Assembly: GCA_016871315.1 (NCBI GenBank)
Contig: VFZE01000007.1
Span: 1-64,000 of the forward strand
Direction: 5' to 3'
From: Acidimicrobiia bacterium
GTDB taxonomy: Bacteria > Acidobacteriota > Terriglobia > Bryobacterales > Bryobacteraceae
DNA: 64,000 nt
A program made the translations under genes and the position numbers. Positions 55,070 to 64,000 of this stretch are shown here, in pieces. The number at the start of each line of letters is the position of its first letter. Position 1 is the first letter of the stretch. Under the pieces are notes generated by a model. That model was given only the letters and a program-made list of their open reading frames with translations. It did not search any database and was not told the origin of the DNA.

Positions 55070-58000
55070 ATGACAAAAAAGCTGTTCCTGCTGTCGGTTC
55101 TGCTGTGCTCCACGATGGTGGCACAAGAGTTCAGGGCAACGATATCGGGCCGTGTGCTGGATTCCAGCGGCGGCGCCGTGGCGAACGCAAAGGTCCAGGC
55201 GGTCAATACCGCCAACAGTGAAACCTCCAACGCGAATACCGACACCTCCGGTGTCTATTCGATTCCGTTTCTGCGGCCGGGAAGCTTTAAGCTGTCGGTG
55301 ACGGCCCCTGGGTTCAAGCAGTTCAATCGGGAAAACATCACTCTCCAAGTGGGTCAGATCGCGGGTATCGACATCACACTGGAAGTGGGCGCGGTCACCG
55401 AGTCGATTAACGTAACGGCGGAGAGCGCGCTGCTGGAAACGCAGTCGGCCAGCCGAATCGGCGTAATTAACACCAAACAGGTCTCCGAGCTTCCGCTGAA
55501 CGCGCGAAATCCTTTCATGCTGGGCGCGATGATGTCGGGTGTCACGTTCCGTGGCGCGGCGATCTGGCAGCGGCCATTCGATAACGGCGCGATCGCGGAA
55601 TGGTCGGTGAACGGCGGCCGTCAGTCGAACAACGAGTTCCTCATGGACGGCGCACCGAACAACGCGCAGATGGGCAACAACAACATCGCCTATGTGCCGG
55701 TGGTGGACGCGGTGCAGGAGTTCAGCGTGCAGCAGAACTCCTATGATTCGCAGTACGGCAAGACCGGCGGCGGCGTGTTTAACGTGGTGCTGAAGAGCGG
55801 CACCAACGATCACCACGTCACGGGATGGGAGTTTCTGCGGCGTGTTTGGCTGGATGCGAACACGTTTCAGAACAACTCGGTTGGCGCGGCGCGGCCGGCG
55901 CACCGGCTGGATCAATACGGCTTCATGGTGGACGGTCCGTTGACGATACCGGGGCTGTTCAAGAAGGACGGCAAGGTCCGGGCATTCTATTTGGGCACGA
56001 TCGAGGACTACTACGAGTTGTGGCCGCAATTCCTGCGCAATTCCTACCCGACGACGGAAATGCGCGGCGGCGATTTCAGCCGGCTCACGGCCGCCAACGG
56101 ACAACCGGTGGCCATCTATGACCCCAATACGGCCAACTTCGCGGCCAACGGGGATCCGATCCGCGCTCCGTTCCCGGGCAATCGGATTCCGGAAAGCCGG
56201 ATTCACCCCGTTGCGCGGGCCGTCACTCAGTTCATGCCGGCCCCCAATGCGGTCACCCCGGGAGTGCGCCATGCGACGCAAAACCTGCTGAATCCCGAGT
56301 ATCCGGCGGTGGACAACTTCTACAATCTGATCCTGAAGTTCGATTTCAATCTGGGCGATAAGGACCGCGCCTTCTTCCGGCACGCCTCCAACGACCGCAC
56401 TGAAGACCGCTGCGTGAATGGAGTGTGCACGGGGCCGGGCACCGACGGTCAGCAGCCGTTCCAACGGATCAACGACGCCTACGTGTTGGACTGGGTGAGA
56501 ACGGTATCGCCGAATACCGTGCTGAACGTGCGCGCCTCCAACAACCGGTTCATCGAGAAAGGCTTCGGGCGTGCAAACGAAGGCTTCGACGTGACCAAGC
56601 TGGGCATTTCCTCGGCGCTGCTCGGCACCTTGCCGAGTCCCGTCTACTTTGGCCGTTGGAATATCAACGGCTACAGCTCCCTTGGCCGCGGTCAATCGAT
56701 CAACATCACCAACAGCTTCAATCTCGCCGGCAACGTCACCAAGATCCGGGGCGCGCATACGATCAAGTTTGGCGTGGATTTGCGGCGGACCCATTTCATT
56801 CAGCAGAACAGCGGCGACATTCTCTCCTTCACCGGGGAAACCCGCTGGACGCAGAGATTGTGGAACCAGGGCGAGCCGACTGCCGGGGACGGTTATGCGT
56901 CGTTCCTCATCGGCGGCGTCGGTGGTTCTTCCAACTTCCCGCTGTACCCATTCTTCCGTCAGTGGTATTTTTCACCCTATTTCCAGGACGACTGGAAAGT
57001 CTCCCGAAAGCTGACCCTGAACCTCGGCTTGCGGTGGGATTGGACGCCGTCGCCGGATGAAAAGTACAATCGCATCAACCGCGGATACAATGCCTCCGCG
57101 CCTACTCCGCTGGCGCAGCAAATCCCCGCGGCGATGCTGGCGCAGTATCCGAACCTGAGGAACCTGACCGGCGCGTTGCAGTTCGCCGGGGTTGATGGGA
57201 ACCCGACCGTGGTCGGAGACAATGACTGGAACAACTGGCAACCGCGCGTCGGCGTCGCCTACCAGTTGACCCAAAGCCTGGTCATGCGTGGCGGATACGG
57301 CCTCTACAATCTGAACCCGAACAACAACTTCCTGGAGACGATCGGCTTCTCCACAAGCACTCCGCTTGTCAACAGCCTGGATGACGGACGGACGCTGATC
57401 CCGAACCTGCTCGCCAATCCCTATCCGAGCGGGATCAACCAGCCGGTCGGATCCTCGCGCGGCGCGCTCACCTTCGTCGGCCAGAATTTCAACTGGTATA
57501 ACCCGACAATGAGAACGCCCTACGTGCACCAGTTCTCCTTCGGATTCCAGCGGCAGCTCAGCAACGGCAGCACGCTGGACATCTCCTATGTCGGCAGCCG
57601 CACGGTGGGCGCCAACACGGAGCGGGACTTCAACATCCCGTCGCTCGATTTCCGCAAAACCTGCAATCTGCTGGAAGGCGGCAACCCGAACTTCTGCAAT
57701 GCGCAGATGCCGAACCCCTTCCGTGGAATCGAAGCCTTCCGGGGCACGGCGCATTTCACCGCCGCCAACCTCTCGCGCTTCCAGCTCAACCGCCCCTTCT
57801 CCCAGTTCAACGGCAATCTGCAAGAGCGCGGCCGCGGCGAATCCAACATCTGGTACAACTCGCTCCAGATCAACTACAACGTGCGGATGGGCAAGAACCT
57901 CACGCTGCTGGCCAACTACACACTTTCGAAGATGGTCGAGCGCTGGGGCTACAACGATCCCTACGCCAATGTGATGCAGCAGGGGTTGTACTTTAACGAC

Positions 58001-58642
58001 CGCCCGCACTTCATCAAATTCTCCACCGTCTATGACCTGCCCATCGGGCGGGGGAAGGCGCTTGCCGGAAACGCCGGCGGTGTCCTGAACAAGTTCATCG
58101 GCGGATGGACTTTCTCCACCTACTCGCAGATCGCTTCCGGCGAGCCCACGAATCTTCCCGGCCTGATTCCGTTGAGGGATCCTCGTACGGTCGGCGGCGA
58201 TTGGACGGGCTCGATCGACTACAAGGCGCACCAGGTCCGCGCCTGGAATCCCTGCGTGCTGCGCCAGTTCAACGACGGCACCACCACCCCGCAGCAGTTC
58301 TCCATCAACCGCGGCTGCGGCACGGACCCGGCCAACTACGCATGGCTGCTCCCAGCGGACTACGCACCTCGCGTGACGCCCTCCCGCAGCGGCCAGATCC
58401 GCAAGCAGAGCCTGTTCAACATGGACATGGCGCTGTCGAAGACCACCCACATCACCGAGCGGATGCGCATCCAGTTCCGGCTGGAAGCCTTCAATGCGAC
58501 CAACTACTACTACTTCGGCCGCAACGAAAGCTACAACGGAAACGGAAACGATCCGAACTTCGGCACGCTGTTCCCGAACCAGGCCTCGACGCAAAATGGT
58601 TATCCGAGGCAGGTGCAAATCGGGATCAAGTTCCTCTACTAG
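55070..58642 (+). CDS. Oar-like TonB-dependent receptor, copy 1
   Basis: 1190 residues. Signal peptide (KLFLLSVLLCSTMVAQ), a carboxypeptidase-regulatory-like domain (FRATISGRVLDSSGGAVANA, GVYSIPFLRPGSFKLSV), a plug-like region (MDGAPNNAQMGNNNIAY, EFSVQQNSYDSQYGKTGGG) and a long beta-barrel ending in a tyrosine (QVQIGIKFLY). Outer-membrane transporter for polymers or large nutrients, energised by TonB, as in Solibacter relatives. The next gene encodes a closely similar paralogue. Substrate unknown. Confidence 0.93.
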   Translation: MTKKLFLLSVLLCSTMVAQEFRATISGRVLDSSGGAVANAKVQAVNTANSETSNANTDTSGVYSIPFLRPGSFKLSVTAPGFKQFNRENITLQVGQIAGIDITLEVGAVTESINVTAESALLETQSASRIGVINTKQVSELPLNARNPFMLGAMMSGVTFRGAAIWQRPFDNGAIAEWSVNGGRQSNNEFLMDGAPNNAQMGNNNIAYVPVVDAVQEFSVQQNSYDSQYGKTGGGVFNVVLKSGTNDHHVTGWEFLRRVWLDANTFQNNSVGAARPAHRLDQYGFMVDGPLTIPGLFKKDGKVRAFYLGTIEDYYELWPQFLRNSYPTTEMRGGDFSRLTAANGQPVAIYDPNTANFAANGDPIRAPFPGNRIPESRIHPVARAVTQFMPAPNAVTPGVRHATQNLLNPEYPAVDNFYNLILKFDFNLGDKDRAFFRHASNDRTEDRCVNGVCTGPGTDGQQPFQRINDAYVLDWVRTVSPNTVLNVRASNNRFIEKGFGRANEGFDVTKLGISSALLGTLPSPVYFGRWNINGYSSLGRGQSINITNSFNLAGNVTKIRGAHTIKFGVDLRRTHFIQQNSGDILSFTGETRWTQRLWNQGEPTAGDGYASFLIGGVGGSSNFPLYPFFRQWYFSPYFQDDWKVSRKLTLNLGLRWDWTPSPDEKYNRINRGYNASAPTPLAQQIPAAMLAQYPNLRNLTGALQFAGVDGNPTVVGDNDWNNWQPRVGVAYQLTQSLVMRGGYGLYNLNPNNNFLETIGFSTSTPLVNSLDDGRTLIPNLLANPYPSGINQPVGSSRGALTFVGQNFNWYNPTMRTPYVHQFSFGFQRQLSNGSTLDISYVGSRTVGANTERDFNIPSLDFRKTCNLLEGGNPNFCNAQMPNPFRGIEAFRGTAHFTAANLSRFQLNRPFSQFNGNLQERGRGESNIWYNSLQINYNVRMGKNLTLLANYTLSKMVERWGYNDPYANVMQQGLYFNDRPHFIKFSTVYDLPIGRGKALAGNAGGVLNKFIGGWTFSTYSQIASGEPTNLPGLIPLRDPRTVGGDWTGSIDYKAHQVRAWNPCVLRQFNDGTTTPQQFSINRGCGTDPANYAWLLPADYAPRVTPSRSGQIRKQSLFNMDMALSKTTHITERMRIQFRLEAFNATNYYYFGRNESYNGNGNDPNFGTLFPNQASTQNGYPRQVQIGIKFLY

Positions 58643-58657
58643 AAGCACGCAAGAACC

Positions 58658-58706
58658 GGAAACCGGGGTGGCCGGGCCGAAGGGCCCGCCGCCCCGGTTT
58701 CCTTTT
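58658..58706 (+). terminator. Rho-independent terminator after receptor copy 1
   Basis: GGAAACCGGGG (58658-58668) and CCCCGGTTTCC (58692-58702) are perfectly complementary over 11 bp and followed by TTTT. Confidence 0.85.
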
Positions 58707-58770
58707 GACGGGAGGCTCAAAGTTAACAAAGATTAATCTCAAAGTCCGCTCATCCGGCTCCTGTTGCGCA

Positions 58771-58805
58771 TATACTATTTTTAATCAACCCACAGGGTTG
58801 GGGTC
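58771..58805 (+). promoter_or_regulatory. Promoter and leader hairpin of the second receptor gene
   Basis: TATACT at 58771-58776, hairpin AACCC-ACA-GGGTT at 58787-58799 and GGGGTC following. Same layout as before copy 1 although the rest of the leader differs. Confidence 0.5.
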
Positions 58806-58834
58806 TAAACGTAACGAAGCGACAGGAGTCTTTC

Positions 58835-61800
58835 ATGACCAGAAAACTGTTTCTGCTTGCGGCAACGCTGTGCGCAACGATGATGGCGCAGGAGTTCCGG
58901 GCGACGATATCGGGGCGCGTGCTGGATTCCAGCGGCGGCGCGGTGGCGAACGCGAAGATCCAGGTTGTGAACGCCGCCAACAGTGAAACGTCGAACGCGG
59001 GCACGGACGCATCGGGCGTCTACTCGATTCCTTTTCTCCGGCCAGGCAGCTACAAGCTGTCGGTCACCGCGGCGGGGTTCAAGACGTTCAACCGCGAGAA
59101 CATCACGCTGCAGGTGGGCCAAATCGCCGGCATCGACGTGACGCTGGAAGTGGGCGCGGTGACCGAGTCGATCAACGTGACGGCCGAGGCGGCGCTGCTG
59201 CAGACGCAGACGGCGAGCCGCGTCGGCGTGGTGAACACGAAGCAGGTCTCAGAGATGCCGCTGAACGCGCGCAATCCGTTCATGCTCGGCGCCATGATGT
59301 CGGGCGTGACGTTCCGCGGAGCGGCGATCTGGCAGCGGCCGTTTGACAACGGGGCGATCGCGGAATGGTCGGTCAACGGCGGGCGGCAGTCCAACAACGA
59401 GTTCCTGATGGATGGCGCGCCGAACAACGCGCAGATGGGCAACAACAACATCGCCTATGTGCCCGTTGTGGACGCGGTGCAGGAGTTCAGCGTGCAGCAA
59501 AACTCCTATGACGCGCAATACGGCAAGACGGGCGGCGGCGTGTTCAACGTGGTGCTGAAGAGCGGCGGCAACGAGCATCACTTGACGGCATGGGAGTTCA
59601 TGAGGCGGAAGTTTCTGGACGCGAACACGTTCCAGAACAAATCGGTCGGCGCGGAACGGCCGGCACACCGGCTGGACCAGTACGGGTTCATGGTGGAAGG
59701 CCCGCTGACGATTCCCGGAATTTTCAAGAAGGATGGCAAGCTGCGAGCGTTCTACATGGGGACCTACGAAGGCTACTACGAGTTGTGGCCGCAGTTCCTG
59801 CGGAACTCCTTTCCGGCGACGGAAATGCGCGGCGGCGACTTCAGCCGGCTAACGGCCGCCAACGGGCAGCCGGTGACGATTTACGATCCCAGCACTACCA
59901 ACTTCGCGGCCAACGGAGATCCGATCCGCACGCCATTCCCCGGCAACCGCATTCCCACCAGCCGGATCGATCCTGTGGCGCGCGCGGTGACGCAGTTCAT
60001 GCCGACGCCGAACGCGACGACGGCAGGCCAGCGCTATTCGGTGCAGAACCTTTTGAATCCCGAGTATCCGGCGACCGACGACTTTTACAACCTGATTCTG
60101 AAGTTCGATTTCAACCTCGGCGACAGGAACCGGATGTTCTTCCGGCACGCATCCAACGACCGCACTGAAGACCGCTGCACCAACGGCGTCTGCGAAGGGC
60201 CGGCGATGAGCGGCCAGCAGCCGTTCCAGCGGATCAACGACGCCTACGTGCTGGACTGGGTAGGGACGATGTCGCCGACGATGGTGCTGAACGTGCGCGC
60301 TTCGAACAACCGGTTCATCGAGAAGGGCTTCGGGCGCGGGAACGAGAACTTCGATCTGACGAAGCTGGGTCTGCCGGCCTCGCTGCTGAGCACGCTGCCG
60401 AGCCCGGTCTATTTCGGCGCCTGGGCGTTCAACGGGTACAGCTCGCTGGGCCGTGGCCAATCGATCAACATCACCAACAGCTACAACCTGGCTGGCAACG
60501 TGACCAAGATCGCCGGTGCGCATACGATCAAGTTCGGCGTGGACTTGCGCCGCACGCACTATATCAACCAGAACAGCGGAAACATTCTGTCCTTCACGGG
60601 CGAGACGCGGTGGACGCAGCGGTTGTGGAATCAGGGAGAACCGATCTCGGGCGACGGCTATGCGTCGTTCCTGCTGGGCGGCGTCGGCGGAAGCTCGAAC
60701 TATCCCCTCTATCCTTTCTTCCGCCAGTGGTACATGTCTCCTTACTTCCAGGACGATTGGAAGGTGTCGAGGAAGCTGACGTTGAACATCGGCCTTCGCT
60801 GGGACTGGACCCCGGCGCCGAGTGAGAAGTACAACCGGATCAACCGCGGCTTCAACGCGTCGGCCGCGACTCCGATCGCGCAACAGATCCCGGCGGCGAT
60901 GCTGACCCACTATCCGGAACTGCGGAACCTGAAGGGCGGTTTGGAGTTTGCCGGGGTGGGCGGCAACCCGAGTGTTGTCGGCGACCATGATTTGAACAAC
61001 TGGCAGCCGCGCATCGGAGCGGCGTTCCAGCTGACCTCAAAGCTGGTGATGCGTGGAGGATACGGGTTGTACAACCTGAACCCGAATAACAACTTCCTGG
61101 AGACGATCGGTTTCTCCACCAACACGCCGCTCGTGAATACACTGGATGGTGGGCGCACGCTGCTGCCGAACCTGCTGACCAATCCCTATCCGGGCGGCAT
61201 CAACGTGCCGCGCGGCGCCGCTGGCGGCGCGCTGACGTTCGTGGGCCAGAACTACAACTGGTACAACCCGACGATGCGGACGCCCTATGTGCATCAGTTC
61301 TCCTTTGGCTATCAGTACCAGATGAGCAACTCCTCCACAATCGATGTTTCCTACGTGGGCAGCCGCACCGTTGGCGCCAACTCGGAGCGCGACTTCAACA
61401 TTCCGACGCTGGCATTCCGCAGGACGTGCAACCTCCTGGAAGGTGGCGATCCCATCTTCTGCAACCAGCAGATCCCGAATCCGTTCCAAGGGATTGAAGC
61501 ATTCCGGGGAACGACACACTTTACGGCGGCGAACCTGAGCCGATTCCAGCTCAACCGGCCGTTTCCCCAATTCAACGGCAACCTCCAGGAGCGCGGACGC
61601 GGAGAATCCAACATCTGGTACAACTCGCTCCAGATCAACTACAACGTCCGGATGGGGAATGACCTGACGCTGCTGACCAATTACACGCTGTCGAAGATGG
61701 TGGAACGGTGGGGCTACAACGACGCCGTCGCCAACGTGATGCAGCAAGGTCTGTACTTCAATGACCGGCCGCATTTCTTCAAGTTCTCGGCCGTTTATGA

Positions 61801-62410
61801 CCTGCCGATCGGCCGTGGCAAGGCGCTTGCCGGCAATTCCAGCGGCGCTCTGAACAAGCTGATCAGCGGGTGGCAGATCACCACCAACTCCCAGTTTGCC
61901 TCCGGCGAACCGACCAACCTGCCGAGCAACGGGATCCTGTTGAAGGACCCGCGCACAGTGGGCGGTGACTGGACCGGCACGATCAACTTCAACGCGCATC
62001 AGGTGAGGGCCTACAACCCTTGCGTGCTGCGCATGTTCGACAACGGCACGGTTTCTCCCCAGCCCTTCAGCATTACGCGAGGCTGCGGCACCGATCCGTC
62101 CAACTATGTTTGGCTGCAAACGACCACCTTCGCGCCTGGCGTGAACCCGTCACGCAGCGGCCAGATCCGCAAGCAAAGCCTGTTCAACATGGACATGGGC
62201 CTGTCGAAGATGACCCAGATCAGCGAGCGAGTCCGCTTCCAGTTCCGGCTGGAGGCTTTCAATGCGACCAACTACTTCTTCTTTGGACGCAACGAGAGCT
62301 TCATCACCAACCTGAACGATCCGAACTTTGGCTCTCTGTTCCCGAGCCAGGCATCTACGCAGAACGGGTATCCGCGGCAGGTGCAGCTTGGCTTTAAGGT
62401 GTTCTTCTAA
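58835..62410 (+). CDS. Oar-like TonB-dependent receptor, copy 2
   Basis: 1191 residues and closely similar to copy 1 along the whole length, including EFRATISGRVLDSSGGAVAN, the MDGAPNNAQMGNNNIAY plug segment, TLSKMVERWGYND and the C-terminal QVQLGFKVFF. Clusters of differences lie in barrel loops (for example around residues 470-500, 960 and 1070-1090), as expected for ligand-binding loops. Tandem duplication followed by divergence is the simplest origin. Confidence 0.93.
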   Translation: MTRKLFLLAATLCATMMAQEFRATISGRVLDSSGGAVANAKIQVVNAANSETSNAGTDASGVYSIPFLRPGSYKLSVTAAGFKTFNRENITLQVGQIAGIDVTLEVGAVTESINVTAEAALLQTQTASRVGVVNTKQVSEMPLNARNPFMLGAMMSGVTFRGAAIWQRPFDNGAIAEWSVNGGRQSNNEFLMDGAPNNAQMGNNNIAYVPVVDAVQEFSVQQNSYDAQYGKTGGGVFNVVLKSGGNEHHLTAWEFMRRKFLDANTFQNKSVGAERPAHRLDQYGFMVEGPLTIPGIFKKDGKLRAFYMGTYEGYYELWPQFLRNSFPATEMRGGDFSRLTAANGQPVTIYDPSTTNFAANGDPIRTPFPGNRIPTSRIDPVARAVTQFMPTPNATTAGQRYSVQNLLNPEYPATDDFYNLILKFDFNLGDRNRMFFRHASNDRTEDRCTNGVCEGPAMSGQQPFQRINDAYVLDWVGTMSPTMVLNVRASNNRFIEKGFGRGNENFDLTKLGLPASLLSTLPSPVYFGAWAFNGYSSLGRGQSINITNSYNLAGNVTKIAGAHTIKFGVDLRRTHYINQNSGNILSFTGETRWTQRLWNQGEPISGDGYASFLLGGVGGSSNYPLYPFFRQWYMSPYFQDDWKVSRKLTLNIGLRWDWTPAPSEKYNRINRGFNASAATPIAQQIPAAMLTHYPELRNLKGGLEFAGVGGNPSVVGDHDLNNWQPRIGAAFQLTSKLVMRGGYGLYNLNPNNNFLETIGFSTNTPLVNTLDGGRTLLPNLLTNPYPGGINVPRGAAGGALTFVGQNYNWYNPTMRTPYVHQFSFGYQYQMSNSSTIDVSYVGSRTVGANSERDFNIPTLAFRRTCNLLEGGDPIFCNQQIPNPFQGIEAFRGTTHFTAANLSRFQLNRPFPQFNGNLQERGRGESNIWYNSLQINYNVRMGNDLTLLTNYTLSKMVERWGYNDAVANVMQQGLYFNDRPHFFKFSAVYDLPIGRGKALAGNSSGALNKLISGWQITTNSQFASGEPTNLPSNGILLKDPRTVGGDWTGTINFNAHQVRAYNPCVLRMFDNGTVSPQPFSITRGCGTDPSNYVWLQTTTFAPGVNPSRSGQIRKQSLFNMDMGLSKMTQISERVRFQFRLEAFNATNYFFFGRNESFITNLNDPNFGSLFPSQASTQNGYPRQVQLGFKVFF

Positions 62411-62435
62411 AAGAAGTTAGCTGTTCCTAAGAAAC

Positions 62436-62472
62436 CGGGGTGGAGGCGATTGCCCGCCACCCCGATTTTTTT
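62436..62472 (+). terminator. Rho-independent terminator after receptor copy 2
   Basis: CGGGGTGG (62436-62443) pairs with CCACCCCG (62457-62464), followed by A and a run of seven T. Confidence 0.85.
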
Positions 62473-62517
62473 GCCCGCATGGAGATGAAGGCCCTTTCAT
62501 CCCGACGATGATTAACA

Positions 62518-62523
62518 TATACT
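62518..62523 (+). promoter_or_regulatory. -10 box kept before the receptor remnant
   Basis: TATACT in the same ATATACTA context as in the two intact copies, about 20 bases before the point where receptor similarity begins. The leader hairpin is missing. Confidence 0.4.
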
Positions 62524-62541
62524 AACCTTTAAGAATTTTAA

Positions 62542-63045
62542 GGCAGCTACCGCATCTCGGTGGTCGCATCCGGGTTCAAGCAGTTCCACCGCGAGAACAT
62601 CACGCTGCAAGTCGGCCACGCCGCCAATGGCGACCCGATCCGCGCCTACAATCCGTGCGTGTTGCGGCAGTTCAACGATGGCTCTGTGCGGCCTCAGGCG
62701 TTCCGTGTCTCGCGCGGGTGCGGGACAGACCCCTCCGCCTACGTCTGGCTAATGACCGCCGACTACGCGGCTCGCATGACCCCGTCCCGCAGCGGGCAGA
62801 TCCGCAAACAGGGGCTATTCCACATGGATATGGCACTGGCCAAGATGACGCAGATCACCGAGCGCGTGCGCGTGCAGTTCCGGTTGGAGGCTTTCAACGC
62901 CACCAACTACTTCTTCTTCGGGCGCAATGAAAGCTTCAACACCAACCCGAACGATCCGAATTTCGGCACGATGTTCCCGAGCCAGGCGTCCACGCAGAAC
63001 GGCTATCCGCGGCAGGTGCAGATCGGGATCAAGTTCTTCTATTAG
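62542..63045 (+). pseudogene. Third receptor copy collapsed by internal deletions
   Basis: An open frame of about 167 codons after a TAA at 62539-62541, built from three receptor pieces: GSYRISVVASGFKQFHREN and ITLQVG (from residues ~85-105 of the intact copies), AANGDPIRA (from about residue 360), and YNPCVLRQFNDG to the last residue (from about residue 1060). About 250 and 690 residues were removed, yet the frame stays open to the normal end IGIKFFY. Signal peptide, plug and most of the barrel are gone, so it cannot be a working receptor. Only GTG 62560 is available as a start. Confidence 0.88.
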
Positions 63046-64000
63046 CGCGGCGAAAGCTTCACAACACCTGCGCCGTTCTGATACTGGATTACGGTTTGGT
63101 AGGGCTCTGACAGCTTCGCCAATCTGCCGATGATCGATTGGGCTTGCGGTTCGGCCGCCGGACGGGGGCGGCCACGCTGCGTGCGTGAAGGGCCGGCGAG
63201 AGTGATGGGGAGCAGCGTCACGCCTTTCAACGTCCGGTCCCCGGCGAAGCTGACCTCCGCGATCACGCTTTCCCAGTTGAGAGGATCGGCGGGGAAGCCG
63301 CGAGTGTCGTTGCGGGAGCGCGCGTCGTAGAAGTCGGCGGGGAGCGCGTCGGGAGGCAGCTGGTATTGCTCGTAGTTCTCCGCCGGCTGATAGAGTACGG
63401 TCTCGTTCTCGAAGATGAAGTTCGCAAGGCTGTAGAAGATGGGCTTGCCTTTGTAGATTTCGACAGCGCGGAGCACGTGAGGGCCGTGGCCGACGAACAG
63501 GTCTGCCCCCGCATCGATGGAGGCTCGCGCGAACTCGATGAGGAAATCGGCGGGCTCTTCGCGGTTGCGCGGCGCGCCTTCGTGCGCGTGAATGGAAACC
63601 ACCACCCAATCGGCTTGGCGGCGGGCTTCCTTGATCGATGCAGTGATGGCGTTCAGGTCCGGCTGGTAGAGTTCGCGCCGTATGCCTGGCGTGTCGCCGG
63701 CGACGAACAGGAATCCGGGCATGCGTAGCCGGTCAGGGCCGTCGGCGGGCGATGCTGGAACAGCCTTGCGGAGAGACTCGAGCCCTGTCTTGTCTATAGT
63801 GATCGTGGTGCTGTAGCGGAGCGGGTTCAAGCCGGGACGGCCGATGAGATCGCGGCGCTGTTCGCCGGCGTTGGAGCCTGGCGGAAACGTGGAGGCGCAG
63901 GAAATCAGCGCCACGCGACCCTTGGCGGTTTCCAGGTAGGCAGGCGCGCGGGCAAGCGCCAGGTTGCGGCCGGCGCCCGCATGCACCAGGCCGGACTCCC
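63042..64000 (-). CDS. CapA-family protein, N-terminus off the edge
   Basis: At least 318 residues; the frame is open to the right edge, and text before the first in-frame GTG (ESGLVHAGAGRNL) is typical of the family, so the start lies beyond 64000. CapA/PgsA-type metallophosphatase-like proteins: VHAGAGRNLALARAPAYL, GRVALISCAS, ADWVVVSIHAHEG, DLFVGHGPHVLRAVEIYKGKP, IFYSLANFIF. Linked to poly-gamma-glutamate capsules in Bacillus but of unknown role in most bacteria. Convergent with the receptor remnant, overlapping its stop by 4 bp. Confidence 0.9.
   Translation of the reverse strand, partial: ESGLVHAGAGRNLALARAPAYLETAKGRVALISCASTFPPGSNAGEQRRDLIGRPGLNPLRYSTTITIDKTGLESLRKAVPASPADGPDRLRMPGFLFVAGDTPGIRRELYQPDLNAITASIKEARRQADWVVVSIHAHEGAPRNREEPADFLIEFARASIDAGADLFVGHGPHVLRAVEIYKGKPIFYSLANFIFENETVLYQPAENYEQYQLPPDALPADFYDARSRNDTRGFPADPLNWESVIAEVSFAGDRTLKGVTLLPITLAGPSRTQRGRPRPAAEPQAQSIIGRLAKLSEPYQTVIQYQNGAGVVKLSPR

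Overview
The window looks like a piece of chromosome from a high-GC acidobacterium of the Solibacter/Bryobacter (Bryobacterales) type. This is inferred from the gene set: paired DUF1549/DUF1553 and DUF1501 proteins, CRTAC1/ASPIC-UnbV repeat proteins, very large Oar-like outer-membrane receptors with an N-terminal carboxypeptidase-regulatory domain, a DUF1080 protein beside an MFS transporter, and a complete Tol-Pal system of a diderm. No rRNA, tRNA, CRISPR array or prophage is visible.

Layout. (1) 1-2.8 kb is an inserted or rearranged block: the C-terminal part of an IS1595-type transposase, a small companion ORF, an AIPR-family (abortive infection) protein, and a beheaded DUF1080 gene that marks the edge of the insertion. 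(2) 2.8-4.5 kb is an MFS transporter. (3) 4.5-11.1 kb is one long minus-strand housekeeping cluster, ffh-rpsP-khpA-rimM-trmD-rplS-rnhB-(small membrane protein)-lepB-manC, serving protein targeting, ribosome maturation and export. (4) 11.1-13.1 kb holds a vapBC-like toxin-antitoxin pair between two 50-bp repeats, a small ORF with a consensus ribosome binding site, and a PCYCGC-family protein whose reading frame crosses an in-frame UGA followed by a textbook bacterial SECIS hairpin: a strong selenoprotein candidate. (5) 13.1-25.8 kb carries ribBA (with a degraded GTP cyclohydrolase II site), an aldo/keto reductase, a cupin, the three-gene pnt transhydrogenase, aconitase, an IclR regulator with a secreted RraA-like protein, and recN. 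(6) 25.9-33.1 kb is tolQ-(GT-C-like membrane protein)-tolR-tonB/tolA-tolB-pal-cpoB, followed by a CBM9-like protein, deoC, aroDE and an amidase. (7) 38.4-54.9 kb is catabolic and secreted: an S9 peptidase, two DUF1549/DUF1553-DUF1501 pairs pointing toward each other, acetamidase/formamidase, an M20 dipeptidase, murJ and a CRTAC1 protein. Between the pairs, 48.7-49.7 kb is a small graveyard: a HigB remnant, an intact HigA, a transposase tail and an Imm27-like immunity remnant. (8) 55-63 kb has two tandem, closely related 1190-residue TonB-dependent receptors with matching promoters and leader hairpins, plus a third copy collapsed by two internal deletions that both kept the frame. A CapA-like protein runs off the right edge.

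The most exciting observation is the UGA/SECIS gene at 12656-13072. Its UGA replaces the first cysteine of a CxxC motif of the PCYCGC family, and a 17-nt hairpin with a GGUC loop starts 11 nt after the UGA, the geometry described for Escherichia coli fdhF. Other points of note are the AIPR protein lacking the usual lysine of its nuclease-like motif, the frame-preserving receptor remnant, and an apparent strand-skew reversal over 4.5-12.6 kb.
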